From assembly GCA_963781105.1 (NCBI GenBank), contig CAWAED010000017.1:173365-237364 (forward strand): 64,000 nt of DNA, in the 5' to 3' direction. Positions 28,396-36,588 of the stretch are shown here, piece after piece. The notes below the pieces were generated by a model. That model was not told the DNA's origin and searched no databases. It saw only the letters and a program-made list of their open reading frames with translations. Origin of the DNA: Palsa-295 sp963781105 (lineage in GTDB: Bacteria; Acidobacteriota; Terriglobia; Acidiferrales; UBA7541). The first letter of the stretch is position 1. The number at the start of each line of letters is the position of its first letter. The position numbers and the translations under genes were made by a program.

Positions 28396-28551
28396 TTTTA
28401 TGTAGGCTCAGCCTACGACGCGGGTCATTATCTAGACCTAACTGCCTTCAAACAGCGCGCGCATGTCCGCTTGACGCCACGCGGCTCAGCCGTTACGCTG
28501 CCAATGACTCGGCGCAGCCGCGCCTCACCGCGACGCGCCGTGTCGCTCAAA

Positions 28552-29355
28552 ATGGCCGACGCCGGTCCCACCTCATCGCTCTCTTCGATTCTCTCCGACG
28601 CATTGAAGGGCCAAGTCGCGGCCGTCCAGGACTACTTCTTCCTGGTCATGCAGGCTCTGAAGTACATCCCCACCGAGCCGCACTATTGGATGGACACGCT
28701 CGAGCAAATGGACATCGTCGGCGTCGGCTCGCTTCCCATCATTATTCTCGCCAGCCTCTCCATCGGCGGCGTCATGGTGTTGCAAACCGCCGCGCAATTC
28801 CAGCGCTTCGGTGAAACTGCTCTAACTGGCGACGCCGTTGCGCTGGCGCTCGTCCGCGAACTCGGCCCCGCAGTCACGGCGCTCCTCGTCGCCGGCCGCA
28901 ACGCGTCCGGCATGGCCTCGGAGCTTGGCTCGATGGTCGTCACCGAACAAGTGGACGCGATGCGCGCCCTCGGCACCGACCCCATTCGCAAACTGATGAT
29001 GCCGCGCGTCATCGCTACTGTATTAATGGTCCCGTTGCTCACCGCCGTTTTCGATTTCGTCGGCCTCTGCGGCGGATTCGTAGTCGCCTACACCACGCTG
29101 CGCCTCGGCGCCGTGCAATTCTGGACCCGCGCCGTCCACTCCCTCGCCGTTGGTGACGTGGTGCAAGGTATGGCCAAGCCCATCGTCTTCGGCCTCATCA
29201 TCGCCACGGTCGGCTGCTACCGCGGCCTGCGCGTTCGCGGCGGCACTCAAGGCGTCGGCCGCGCCACCACCAGCGCAGTCGTCATCGCCTCCGTCTGGGT
29301 CCTGGTCGTTGACTTCTTCCTCTCCCGCCTCCTCCTCTATATGTTCAATCTCTAG
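28552..29355 (+). CDS. mlaE: MlaE-family lipid ABC transporter permease
   Basis: 267 residues from the ATG at 28552; an in-frame start at 28471 gives a 27-residue basic extension that I think is not translated. Five to six membrane helices follow an N-terminal interfacial helix. Family motifs: VGVGSLPIIILASLSIGGVM, ALVRELGPAVTALLVAGRNA and ELGSMVVTEQVDAMRALGTD, the signature of MlaE/YrbE permeases. In the Mla system MlaE forms the inner-membrane channel for phospholipids together with MlaF and MlaD. The partners follow on the same strand. Confidence 0.93.
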   Translation: MADAGPTSSLSSILSDALKGQVAAVQDYFFLVMQALKYIPTEPHYWMDTLEQMDIVGVGSLPIIILASLSIGGVMVLQTAAQFQRFGETALTGDAVALALVRELGPAVTALLVAGRNASGMASELGSMVVTEQVDAMRALGTDPIRKLMMPRVIATVLMVPLLTAVFDFVGLCGGFVVAYTTLRLGAVQFWTRAVHSLAVGDVVQGMAKPIVFGLIIATVGCYRGLRVRGGTQGVGRATTSAVVIASVWVLVVDFFLSRLLLYMFNL

Positions 29356-29429
29356 TGGACCGTCGGCCAGCTCACTGCGCTCCGCGCCCCGCAGCACGAA
29401 CTCGCCGACCGCAATAAACTCGAGCGATT

Positions 29430-29560
29430 GTCATCCCGAGCGGAGCGAGGGATCTGCTTCTGACTTGAATCCACCGAAAGCCACAAACCGCGCCCCGCCA
29501 CCGCGTCCCTGTGTCCTCTTGTCTCGTAGTTCTCAGTGTCCTCTGTGTTAAAGCCTTTGA
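29430..29560. repeat. repeat-filled gap between mlaE and mlaF
   Basis: Bases 29430-29455 are the second copy of the GTCATCCCGAGCGGAGCGAG repeat (see 3761-3788). Bases 29508-29555 carry a CTCTGTG-type element (CTGTGTCCTCTTGTCTCG, then CCTCTGTGTTAAAG). The insertion of repeats widens the mlaE-mlaF gap to 274 bases, unusual for this operon. Confidence 0.65.
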
Positions 29561-29629
29561 CTTCTCTCCCAGCATCGCCCAAAGCGATCTCCCGCCCGAA
29601 TCCCCCAGTTTCCATTTATAATTCCACGC

Positions 29630-30658
29630 ATGACGCGCGACGTTCCGCCGCTCGACTCCTCCTCGAATCTCGCGAGCGCCTTGCGGCCGCCGCTCCGCCG
29701 CGATAACCCATCGCAACACGTCGAAGTCGTCCCCGGCGAGCCGCTAATCTCCTTCCGCGACGTTCATCTCAGCTTCGACGAAGGCGATGTCCTTCGCGGC
29801 ATCTCCTTCGACGTCGCTCCGGGCGAAACCAAAGTTCTCCTCGGCGAAACCGGCACCGGCAAGACCAGCGTCATGCGCCTCGCCGCGGGCCTGATTCGTT
29901 CCGATGCCGGTCAAGTACTCGTCATGGGCCACGACATCAGCGAAATGCCTGAAGAGGAACTCCTGAATTTTCGCCGACAGATCGGTTTCGTCTTCCAGGA
30001 AGGCGCGCTCTTCGATTCGCTCACCGTTGCCGACAATGTTTCCTTCCGATTGCGCGAAGAAGCCATGGACGAGACCGAGATTGATCAGCGCGTGCGCGAA
30101 GCCCTCCGCTTCGTCGAACTCGAGCAATCTCTTGAAAAATTTCCCGCCGAGCTTTCCGGCGGAATGCGCCGCCGCGTCTCCATCGCTCGCGCCCTGGTAG
30201 ACCGCCCTCCCGTCGTCCTCTACGATTCGCCCACCGCCGGCCTCGACCCGGTCACGTCGCAAACGATCATCACGTTGATCCTGCGCGGCCGCGATCTGCA
30301 GGACGTAACTTCGCTCTTGGCCACCCATCGCGTGCAAGACGCATTCGGCTTAGCCAATTTTCGCTTCGACAAATCGTCCGGCCACGTAGTCTCGCTCCTG
30401 AGCAACGGCAACAGCGCCGGTAGCAGCTCAGCCGCCGGCGCGGACACCAGCAAGCGCGACGCCAAACTAAATCCCGCCTCGGCCGAATCTTTATCCGCGC
30501 GCGAAAAAGCAGCGGACACCATCCGCGATGGCAACCCCGCGCGGCCCACCAACGTGTTAGTCCTGCGCGAAGGCAAAATTTACTGGGAAGGCGCGGCCGA
30601 CGAGCTGCTGTGCACCAAAGACGAGTACCTCAAAAAGTTTTTGGCTTCAGCCGAATGA
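29630..30658 (+). CDS. mlaF: MlaF-type ATP-binding protein with altered Walker B glutamate
   Basis: 342 residues, longer than the usual ~270. Walker A GETGTGKTS at 72-80, Q-loop FQEGALFD, signature LSGGMRRRVSIARAL at 175-189, H-loop ATHRVQ at 231-236. Walker B reads VVLYDS (195-200): the codon after Asp199 is TCG, so the normal catalytic Glu is Ser. A 65-residue Ser/Ala-rich insert (about 243-307) separates the H-loop from the conserved C-terminal LVLREGKIYWEGAADEL. In Mla systems this subunit powers lipid movement between membranes. It ends 16 bases before the first MCE gene. The altered residue may lower or change ATP turnover; that is inference. Confidence 0.9.
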   Translation: MTRDVPPLDSSSNLASALRPPLRRDNPSQHVEVVPGEPLISFRDVHLSFDEGDVLRGISFDVAPGETKVLLGETGTGKTSVMRLAAGLIRSDAGQVLVMGHDISEMPEEELLNFRRQIGFVFQEGALFDSLTVADNVSFRLREEAMDETEIDQRVREALRFVELEQSLEKFPAELSGGMRRRVSIARALVDRPPVVLYDSPTAGLDPVTSQTIITLILRGRDLQDVTSLLATHRVQDAFGLANFRFDKSSGHVVSLLSNGNSAGSSSAAGADTSKRDAKLNPASAESLSAREKAADTIRDGNPARPTNVLVLREGKIYWEGAADELLCTKDEYLKKFLASAE

Positions 30659-30674
30659 AAATGGGAGCGACACA

Positions 30675-31184
30675 ATGGAACACGTGAAAAAATTAATTAC
30701 TCGGACGTTGCCGGTTCCGTACTGGCTGATTGCGCTAGTCACCGTGGCGGTGACTGTCTATGCTGGCTCGAAGGCGGATTTCGGGTCTCACTACCGTTTG
30801 CAAGTTTTGTTTGCTGATGCGGGTGACGTAAAACCGGGAGCAGCGGTCCGGCTAGACGGCATTCAAATAGGACAAGTCGAGCAGGTGAAACTCGCGCCGC
30901 TGACTTCACCTCCGGATCCTACTCACCACCTCGAACTAACGCTTCGCATTGACCATAAATATCGGTCCTTTGTAACGACCGAGTCGGAAGCAAGCCTCGT
31001 GTGTGATGGCCTGCTAGGCGACAGATACGTCAGCATTACTCGAGGCTTTTCCGGCACTCCTCTCGCTGCTGGCGCTGAACTGAAGAGTGTGAACAACGAA
31101 GCGATTGTCTCGCGCGCAGCGGAGATGCTGGTCGACGCTTTCGTGCAAAAAATAAAATCAAATCTGAATCTGCACGGCAAATAG
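30675..31184 (+). CDS. short MCE-domain protein (MlaD-like)
   Basis: 169 residues with GGGAGCG upstream of the ATG. One N-terminal membrane helix (about 14-31), then a single MCE domain (about 40-125: AAVRLDGIQIGQVEQV, GLLGDRYVSITRG), and a short helical tail with no coiled coil. It is a tandem paralogue of the next gene (18 bases away): the block LRIDxKYxSxVxTxSxASLV and GLLGDRYVxIxRG are shared. Codon choice here looks less C-ending than in the neighbours. MCE proteins bind lipids as hexameric rings in the periplasm; a mixed or alternative ring with the long MlaD is possible. Confidence 0.88.
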   Translation: MEHVKKLITRTLPVPYWLIALVTVAVTVYAGSKADFGSHYRLQVLFADAGDVKPGAAVRLDGIQIGQVEQVKLAPLTSPPDPTHHLELTLRIDHKYRSFVTTESEASLVCDGLLGDRYVSITRGFSGTPLAAGAELKSVNNEAIVSRAAEMLVDAFVQKIKSNLNLHGK

Positions 31185-31201
31185 TCTCAGGAGGCAAGGT
31201 C

Positions 31202-32275
31202 ATGGCGCAACGCAAGCAACTAAGCTGGACGGAACTGCGGGTAGGTCTCTTCGTGCTCGCGGGCTTGTTTATCCTCGCGGTGGCGATCTTTTACATCACC
31301 GGCGCGGGAATTCTCGGCCCGAAATACCGCCTCTACACGTACCTTCCCGAAGTCGAAGGCGTCACTTCCGGCGCTCCCGTGCGCCTGGACGGCGTCTCCA
31401 TCGGCAACGTCGAGCAGATCGGCCTGAATCCGCGCCCCAGCGACCGTGCGCAGAGCATCCAACTCGTATTGCGCATTGACAAAAAATATCAGTCCGATGT
31501 CCGCACGGACTCGACTGCCAGCCTCGTGACGGAAGGACTGCTCGGCGACCGTTACGTCACGATCAAGCGCGGCCTCACCGGCACGCCGCTCCCCGCCAAT
31601 AGCACTATTCCCGGCGCGCCCGCCGTCGCCATGACGGAAATGGTCGAGCGCGGCACCGACCTGCTCGACACTCTCAACTCCGTCTCCGGGGACCTCAAGG
31701 GCATCATTGATCAGGTGCAACATGGCCAGGGCACGGTCGGCAAATTGATCAAAGATCCCGCGCTCTACAACAATCTCAATGCCACCGTCGTGCGCTTCAA
31801 CGACGTCGCGTCTGACATCCAACAGGGGAAGGGCACCGCCGGAAAATTCATCGTCTCGGATGAACTCTACAATAAAGTCAACTCCACGGTGGACAACGTC
31901 AACGACGTGCTCGGCGCCGTGAAAGATCAGAAGGGCACCGCCGGCAAGCTGATCTACGATCCGGCCGTCTACAACAGCGCTAAGTCTTTCCTCGACAACG
32001 GGAACGGAGTGCTGGCCGACGTCCGCGCGGGCAAAGGCTCGCTCGGCAAACTCGCCACCGACGACGCGCTTTACAACAATATGCGCGACGCTTCGGCGCA
32101 GGTGAAAGAAGCCACCGCCAAGCTCAACTCCAATCAGGGCACAGCTGGGAAATTCTTCAGCGACCCCGCGCTTTATGACAACCTGACCGGGATGAGCGGC
32201 GACCTGCGTCTGCTAATCGCTGATTTCCGGAAAGATCCCAGGAAGTTCCTGCACGTGAAATTGGCCGTTTTCTAG
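31202..32275 (+). CDS. mlaD: MlaD-like MCE protein with five 34-residue repeats
   Basis: 357 residues, AGGAGG seven bases before the ATG. Membrane helix at 14-34, MCE domain at about 42-130 (VRLDGVSIGNVEQIGL, GLLGDRYVTIKRG). Then come five copies of GxGTxGKLxxDPALYNN starting at residues 175, 209, 243, 277 and 311, an exact 34-residue period, with helical linkers between. The repeats probably build a helical tube or barrel extending the MCE ring across the periplasm, as long C-terminal helices do in PqiB/LetB-like proteins; this is inference. Last gene of the operon; the gene-free array begins 25 bases later. Confidence 0.92.
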   Translation: MAQRKQLSWTELRVGLFVLAGLFILAVAIFYITGAGILGPKYRLYTYLPEVEGVTSGAPVRLDGVSIGNVEQIGLNPRPSDRAQSIQLVLRIDKKYQSDVRTDSTASLVTEGLLGDRYVTIKRGLTGTPLPANSTIPGAPAVAMTEMVERGTDLLDTLNSVSGDLKGIIDQVQHGQGTVGKLIKDPALYNNLNATVVRFNDVASDIQQGKGTAGKFIVSDELYNKVNSTVDNVNDVLGAVKDQKGTAGKLIYDPAVYNSAKSFLDNGNGVLADVRAGKGSLGKLATDDALYNNMRDASAQVKEATAKLNSNQGTAGKFFSDPALYDNLTGMSGDLRLLIADFRKDPRKFLHVKLAVF

Positions 32276-32299
32276 GCGCCTGCGAACGCGTTTTTGTGT

Positions 32300-32750
32300 C
32301 GATTAGAACGCCCGAAAAGTGCGCTTTTGTTGGGTTTTTGGTGATTTCTAATATCTGCCATTGTCGATTAGAAACGATGTTGCTGGGGACTTGCGGCGGG
32401 CGATCCGTGGTTGCACTTCGGCGTCGGTGGCTTCCGGAAACCTGTAAAAACTGACGATTAGAACGTGTGCCCAGTGTTTGTTTTCTATGAGATATAGCGT
32501 TTTCTAATCGCGGGGTGTGACGATTAGAACGCGCGTGACTCGTGATTTGTGATGAGTGACGAGCGAGGGCCGGCGCGGCGTGTTGGTTGTGACGATTCGA
32601 AATGCCGAGGTGCGTGATTTTGGAAGTGGCTAGTCCCGCAAAGAACGCGGGATTGCACAGTGCGCATTTGTAGGCGATTGATTGGAGGTGCGGGTGTTTG
32701 TTTTGTGCGAGATACCGTGGATTCTAATCGGCGGGGTTGGCGATTGATTT
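32300..32750. repeat. degenerate array of ~66-bp units with CGATTAGAA / TTCTAATCG arms
   Basis: CGATTAGAA starts units at 32300, 32365, 32455 and 32521, with weaker starts CGATTCGAA at 32593 and CGATTGATT at 32675 and 32741. Spacings are 65, 90, 66, 72, 82 and 66. The inverted motif TTTCTAAT or ATTCTAATCG lies 45-46 bases into the three best units (32345, 32501, 32721). The units starting at 32455 and 32675 also share GTGTTTGTTTT, a GAGATA block and GCGGGG. Each good unit could fold with 9-bp arms. No coding potential is seen and no cas genes are nearby. Function unknown; it starts 25 bases after mlaD. Confidence 0.75.
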
Positions 32751-32984
32751 TGCGTGGTGATCGGCGGTCATTGTCGGTTACTTCGGGAATGTAACACTGT
32801 AGTTCGGATGTTACATGAGGCTTTGCGGCGGCGGGACGCCGAGTCGGGTTAGAGGTGGGGCGCGCGGGGCGGAATTTTCCGACAAATTTCCCTGATGATT
32901 GGAGTGGGCGGCCCGTCGCCGGCGTAGCGGTTCTCACGATGCGTTCTCAGTGGGGCGGAAAAGTGGCCCCAGGGATATTTTATC

Positions 32985-33136
32985 ACATTTACCTAGTGAT
33001 TACTAGACCTAAGCGGATAGGCCGTGTGTCACGCGGATGCTTCCGGGCGCGGGAGCAGCAAGTCAAAGCCTCGCGGTAACGGCACCGCGAAAGGAATGGC
33101 GCTGCGCGCCGTTTTTTTCCGGCGCTCACGCGCCGG
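32985..33136 (+). ncRNA. candidate structured RNA with intrinsic terminator
   Basis: Three perfect hairpins in succession: TCGCGGT-AACGGC-ACCGCGA (33071-33090), GGCGC-TGC-GCGCC (33098-33110) followed by G and seven Ts (33112-33118), and CCGGCGC-TCAC-GCGCCGG (33119-33136). An AT-rich stretch (32975-33010, with CTAGT-GATT-ACTAG) lies upstream. The T-run points to plus-strand transcription ending near 33118. mlaD ends 820 bases upstream, so a separate small RNA is more likely than its terminator. It does not resemble 6S, SRP or tmRNA as far as I can see. The rest of 32751-33378 holds no supported gene. Confidence 0.4.
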
Positions 33137-33378
33137 GCTAAGTTTGTGCCGCTCCTGACGGCGGTGGTGCGATGACGAGATTCGGATAGTGTGCGGAGGC
33201 AGGACCGCCACCGCGCCTGACACAGCCCACAAGCCTGGCGTGCGGCATCGGCGGCGCGGAAATCGGCTACCTTTTGCTTGAAGGGCGGGAAAGTCACCGC
33301 TCCTTCGTTCGCAATTTCCGCGCCGCTGCGTTCACGCTTCGACTTGTGGTCCGTGGACTCGCGCCTCGCAGGAGCGTC

Positions 33379-33702
33379 CTACTCCTCCTCCTTCAGCACG
33401 AGTTCGATCTCGCGCACTTCTTCCTCGTCGCCGCTGGGGGCGACAAACCCCGCCTTGCGCTTCGGCCCACGCGGCACCAAAGTCCAGGCGATCTCCTCCA
33501 TGTCACGCAGTCGCTGCCGCCCTTTGCTGACGTATCCCGAGCACTCCTTCACCGGGAACAAGACTTCCCGCTCTGGCCACGTAGCCTGGCACACCACCAC
33601 GCGCTCGTTCTCACGGTATCCCTTCATCATCAGCGCCCGTTCGCAGGTCTCGCATAACGACGGCCCGTAAACTGGGGTGCCGCCTATCACCTTTGCGCTC
33701 AT
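33379..33702 (-). CDS. small cysteine-containing conserved protein
   Basis: 107 residues from the ATG at 33702 (MSAKVIGGTPVYGPSLCETC); the frame extends 41 codons upstream through hairpin repeats, which I reject. Four cysteines (about 17, 20, 38 and 53: CETC, VVCQAT, KECSGY) could bind a metal in a zinc-ribbon-like manner. The C-terminus is Glu-rich (GDEEEVREIELVLKEEE). I recall similar short proteins in acidobacteria without known function. Divergent from the TlpA-like gene with a repeat-bearing 535-bp gap. Confidence 0.7.
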   Translation of the reverse strand: MSAKVIGGTPVYGPSLCETCERALMMKGYRENERVVVCQATWPEREVLFPVKECSGYVSKGRQRLRDMEEIAWTLVPRGPKRKAGFVAPSGDEEEVREIELVLKEEE

Positions 33703-33720
33703 AAGCTTTATCCGACCTAA

Positions 33721-33803
33721 GAAGCGGCCGTTTGGCCGCTTCGGAATGCGCGCCGCTAGTCGCTGGCGCGGACTGAAATTGGTCGCCGGGCAAGGCATTG
33801 CCC
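33721..33803. repeat. two hairpins in the leader of the small Cys protein
   Basis: GAAGCGGCC-GTTT-GGCCGCTTC at 33721-33742 (perfect 9-bp stem) and GGGCAA-GGCA-TTGCCC at 33788-33803. Both lie upstream of the ATG at 33702 on its transcript side. They could be REP-like insertions or leader structures. The remaining 33804-34237 shows no gene or repeat I can support. Confidence 0.5.
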
Positions 33804-34237
33804 GCAGACAAATACACCCTTGCATCGTTGAATTTTTGGACTAAGGGCTGCGATCGAAGGAATCGTTACGAGGAGGGACTAAAGCCCATTCGGCCACAAT
33901 CCCAGCCCGGCGCCACCGCCGTTAGCCACAACGTCGAATTGTAGGTATGTGTCAGCATTCCGAATGTTCTCCAGCATCGCCAATGTAAGGCACCACGCAA
34001 ACCGAATCAACGCAAATCGGGCGAACGGCAAAAATACGCGTCCCAACGGTCGCGGCGCCGCGCCGAAACGCGGATTGGCGCACTGAGTCTCCCACCGCAT
34101 CCGGACGGTGGCTTGCGAACGAACGTCGATACCGAACTATTGACTTGTCCGTTGCGGTAACCCTACTATTCACCGACTCAATTACAAACTCCACGTCATC
34201 GCAGCGCCCGCTGCAAGGTGCGCGAAATGGAGACCAC

Positions 34238-36056
34238 GTGTTTTGGCGCGCTAGTGTCATCCGAACGGTCATTCTCGTGGTTTCGGTCGCGGCGGTGTGC
34301 TCGCTTGCGCTCGGGCAGGACGCCGACTCGCCGGCGCAACGGGCTCTTGCGCAGGCTGATGCCCTGGCCAACCGTCAGGATTTCGCGGCGGCTTTGGCGG
34401 GGTACGAGCGGGCGGATGCGTTATCGAACCATACCTGCGCGGAATGTTTTCTGCGCGTGGCGGCGATGCACCGGATGCTCGGCGATTTTCCGGCGGCGCT
34501 GGACGATGCGCGACGCACGGCGAGTACTGCCGGCAGCGATCGCATCCTGGCCGCGGACGCGCATTACATGCGCGCAACGCTGCTGGCGGAATCCGCTTCA
34601 GGACCCGGCGATCCCAAGCTGGGCGAAGCGGAAAGCGAATTTCGCGCGGCGCTGGCGCTCGATGCCAAAAAATCCATCGCCCATTTTAGTTTGGGAATGA
34701 TGCTGTTCGGGGAGGGGCGCGATTCGGATGGTGCCGCCGAGATGCGCGCTTACATCTCCGGGCCGTTTGCCAATCCGCGCTACGTGGACCGCGCCAGGCG
34801 CATCATCGCGGATCCCAGCCGCGCGCGGATGCCCACCACCGATGCATTTTCCTTTACCACGCTGGAAGGCCAGACGATCACGAACGATTCGCTACGCGGC
34901 AAAGTTACACTTCTGGATTTTTGGGGCACGTGGTGCCCGCCGTGCCGGGCGTCGGTGCCGATGGTGGCGGAGCTGCATCGCGAATTCGCGGGGCGGCCAT
35001 TTCAGATTGTTGGGATCAGTTCGGATGACGACGAAGCGACCTGGCGTTCGTTCATTTCCGAGAATCATATGGATTGGTCGGAATATTGACCTGGACCGCA
35101 AGATTCTCGCGATTTTTGAGATTGACGCTTATCCCACGTTCATTGTCCTGAATCGCAGCGGTGTGATGGAGTTCCGGCAATCGGGCCTGGGCGAAGACTC
35201 GCAAAAAGAACTCGAGGGAGTGATTAACAAAGCGCTGGCGGAATCGTATTCGCCGACCTCGACCGCTACCGGAGGCGCTTCGGGCAATTCTGCCGCGCCA
35301 ACGTCCTTGGGGGCAGTGGTCGCGGCCAACACCGGCAACGCGGGTTCCACGGCCGCTACGCCGCCAGCGTTGGTCCCATTGCCGCTGCCTCTTTATGTGC
35401 CGTTGCTTGCGGGCTTGTCTGCCGTCGCAAACCTAAATGACTTGCCGGACGCGGCGCAAAACGCTAGCGCTTCGGCCTCAGCGGAATTCATCTCGCCCCC
35501 GGATGACGTGGAAAATGGCGACGCCGACAAAGGACTGTACCGCAATCAGTTTCTCGGATTATCGTACAAATATCCGGCATCGCTGACGCCCGCTACTGCC
35601 GAGGCGCTCGATCAAGCCAACGAAATGGCGACGCGGTGGATCACTGGTCACTCGGGCGGGGATCGCCGCAGCGCGGTGAGTTTGCCACGCATTATTTTTC
35701 AAGCGGGGCAAAACCCGCGGGACGCCGTGCCGTTAGTGCGCATCTCGGTGGAGCAGTTGGCGCAAGGCGTGCCATTGACGCTCGAATCGCTGCAGGAAGA
35801 GGCGGACGAGTTGAGGCAACACACCGGTATTACTGTGTTTGCCGCTCCCGCCCAGTTCATTGCCGCGCACGGCGCCGGCCGCGTGTTTCGTACTGACTTC
35901 CAGCAATCGCAATCTGCTCCGCCTACCTGGCAATCGTCGATTACGACAATGATCGCGGGGCGCTACCGCGTTACGGTGGAAATTCTGGCGCGCTCGCAAG
36001 CGGAGCTCAATAGCCTGACGGCATCTCTTGCATCACTAACCATCGCGAAGCAATAG
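34238..36056 (+). pseudogene. TPR-TlpA thioredoxin-like protein gene with a frameshift
   Basis: The first part starts at a GTG (34238) five bases after GGAGA, with signal peptide VIRTVILVVSVAAVCSLALG. It contains TPR-like repeats and a TlpA/ResA-type thioredoxin domain with WGTWCPPC (Cys233, Cys236). It ends at a TGA at 35087-35089 after ENHMDWSEY. Skipping one base continues as DLDRKILAIFEIDAYPTFIV, the rest of the thioredoxin fold, then a Ser/Ala/Thr linker and a C-terminal domain (LGLSYKYPASLTPATAEAL) to 36056. The two parts together make one normal protein, so a single extra base disrupts it, either a real mutation or a sequence error. The intact protein would be a periplasmic thiol-disulfide reductase. 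Confidence 0.85.
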
Positions 36057-36180
36057 ACGTCGCAATGCGCTCACGTTGGGGATGACGGAACACCGTTGCA
36101 ACTTTCGAGCTTGGCCTGCCCGTTGTTGGACGCTCGCTAATTAAGACACAACACATATGTGGCGGTTCGTTCAGTTTTGC

Positions 36181-36588
36181 CTAGCGCTGCTTAACGTTGG
36201 CGCGCACCCAAGCGGTGAAGGCGATATCGCTGATGGTACCGGCCGCGAGGCTGAGTACGATTTGCGCGGCGGCCTCTTCTGTAGCGTTGAAATGACAGCC
36301 ATTGATTTCGAGGAACAGCACACTGATGACGAAGCCTGTGCGCTTGTTCCCGTCGAGAAAAGGGTGGTTACGGATAATTCCAATCGCGTAGGAAGCAGCC
36401 AGGTCCACGATGTCCGGATTGTCTCCGTACGCGTGGAGTTGGCGCGGCCTTGCCAGCGCGGATTGCAGCAGCGCGTGATCGCGAACGCCTGCGGGACCGC
36501 CTTCGAGAGCGAGAACGCGATGATGAATAGCGAGGGCGTCTCGCTCGTCAATCCAAACGGGGCGCCGGGGCCGTCTCGGTTTTGTCAC
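36181..36588 (-). CDS. doc: Doc (death-on-curing) family toxin
   Basis: 135 residues of the Fic/Doc fold. The active-site motif HPFLDGNKRT at 75-84 matches HxFxxxNKR of Doc. Phage P1 Doc phosphorylates EF-Tu and blocks translation; the same role is inferred. The start overlaps the stop of the antitoxin gene by four bases (ATGA), the usual toxin-antitoxin arrangement. The N-terminus is Arg/Pro-rich (MTKPRRPRRPVWIDERDAL). The standard Doc partner is Phd; here it is an AbrB-type protein. Confidence 0.92.
   Translation of the reverse strand: MTKPRRPRRPVWIDERDALAIHHRVLALEGGPAGVRDHALLQSALARPRQLHAYGDNPDIVDLAASYAIGIIRNHPFLDGNKRTGFVISVLFLEINGCHFNATEEAAAQIVLSLAAGTISDIAFTAWVRANVKQR

Noticed and set aside
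32300..32750. CRISPR array
   Set aside because: Units are not identical, the shared part is short and split into inverted arms, spacings vary from 65 to 90, and there are no cas genes nearby.
32524..32937. 137-codon minus-strand open frame
   Set aside because: Translates the repeat array; Arg/Pro/Ser-rich, with repeat-derived peptides (LITNHESR).
32949..32976. Insertion-sequence end (GGGGCGGAAAAGTGGCCCC)
   Set aside because: Short imperfect palindrome without transposase, partner end or target duplication.
33020..33070. SRP (4.5S) RNA in the gene-free region
   Set aside because: A GGGAGCAGC stretch recalls domain IV, but the conserved GGAAGCAGCC context and the matching stem are missing.
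35080..35092. Programmed +1 frameshift like prfB
   Set aside because: Only the UGA-C context matches; the P-site codon UAU would pair poorly after slipping and no Shine-Dalgarno-like stimulator precedes it. A mutation or sequence error is simpler.
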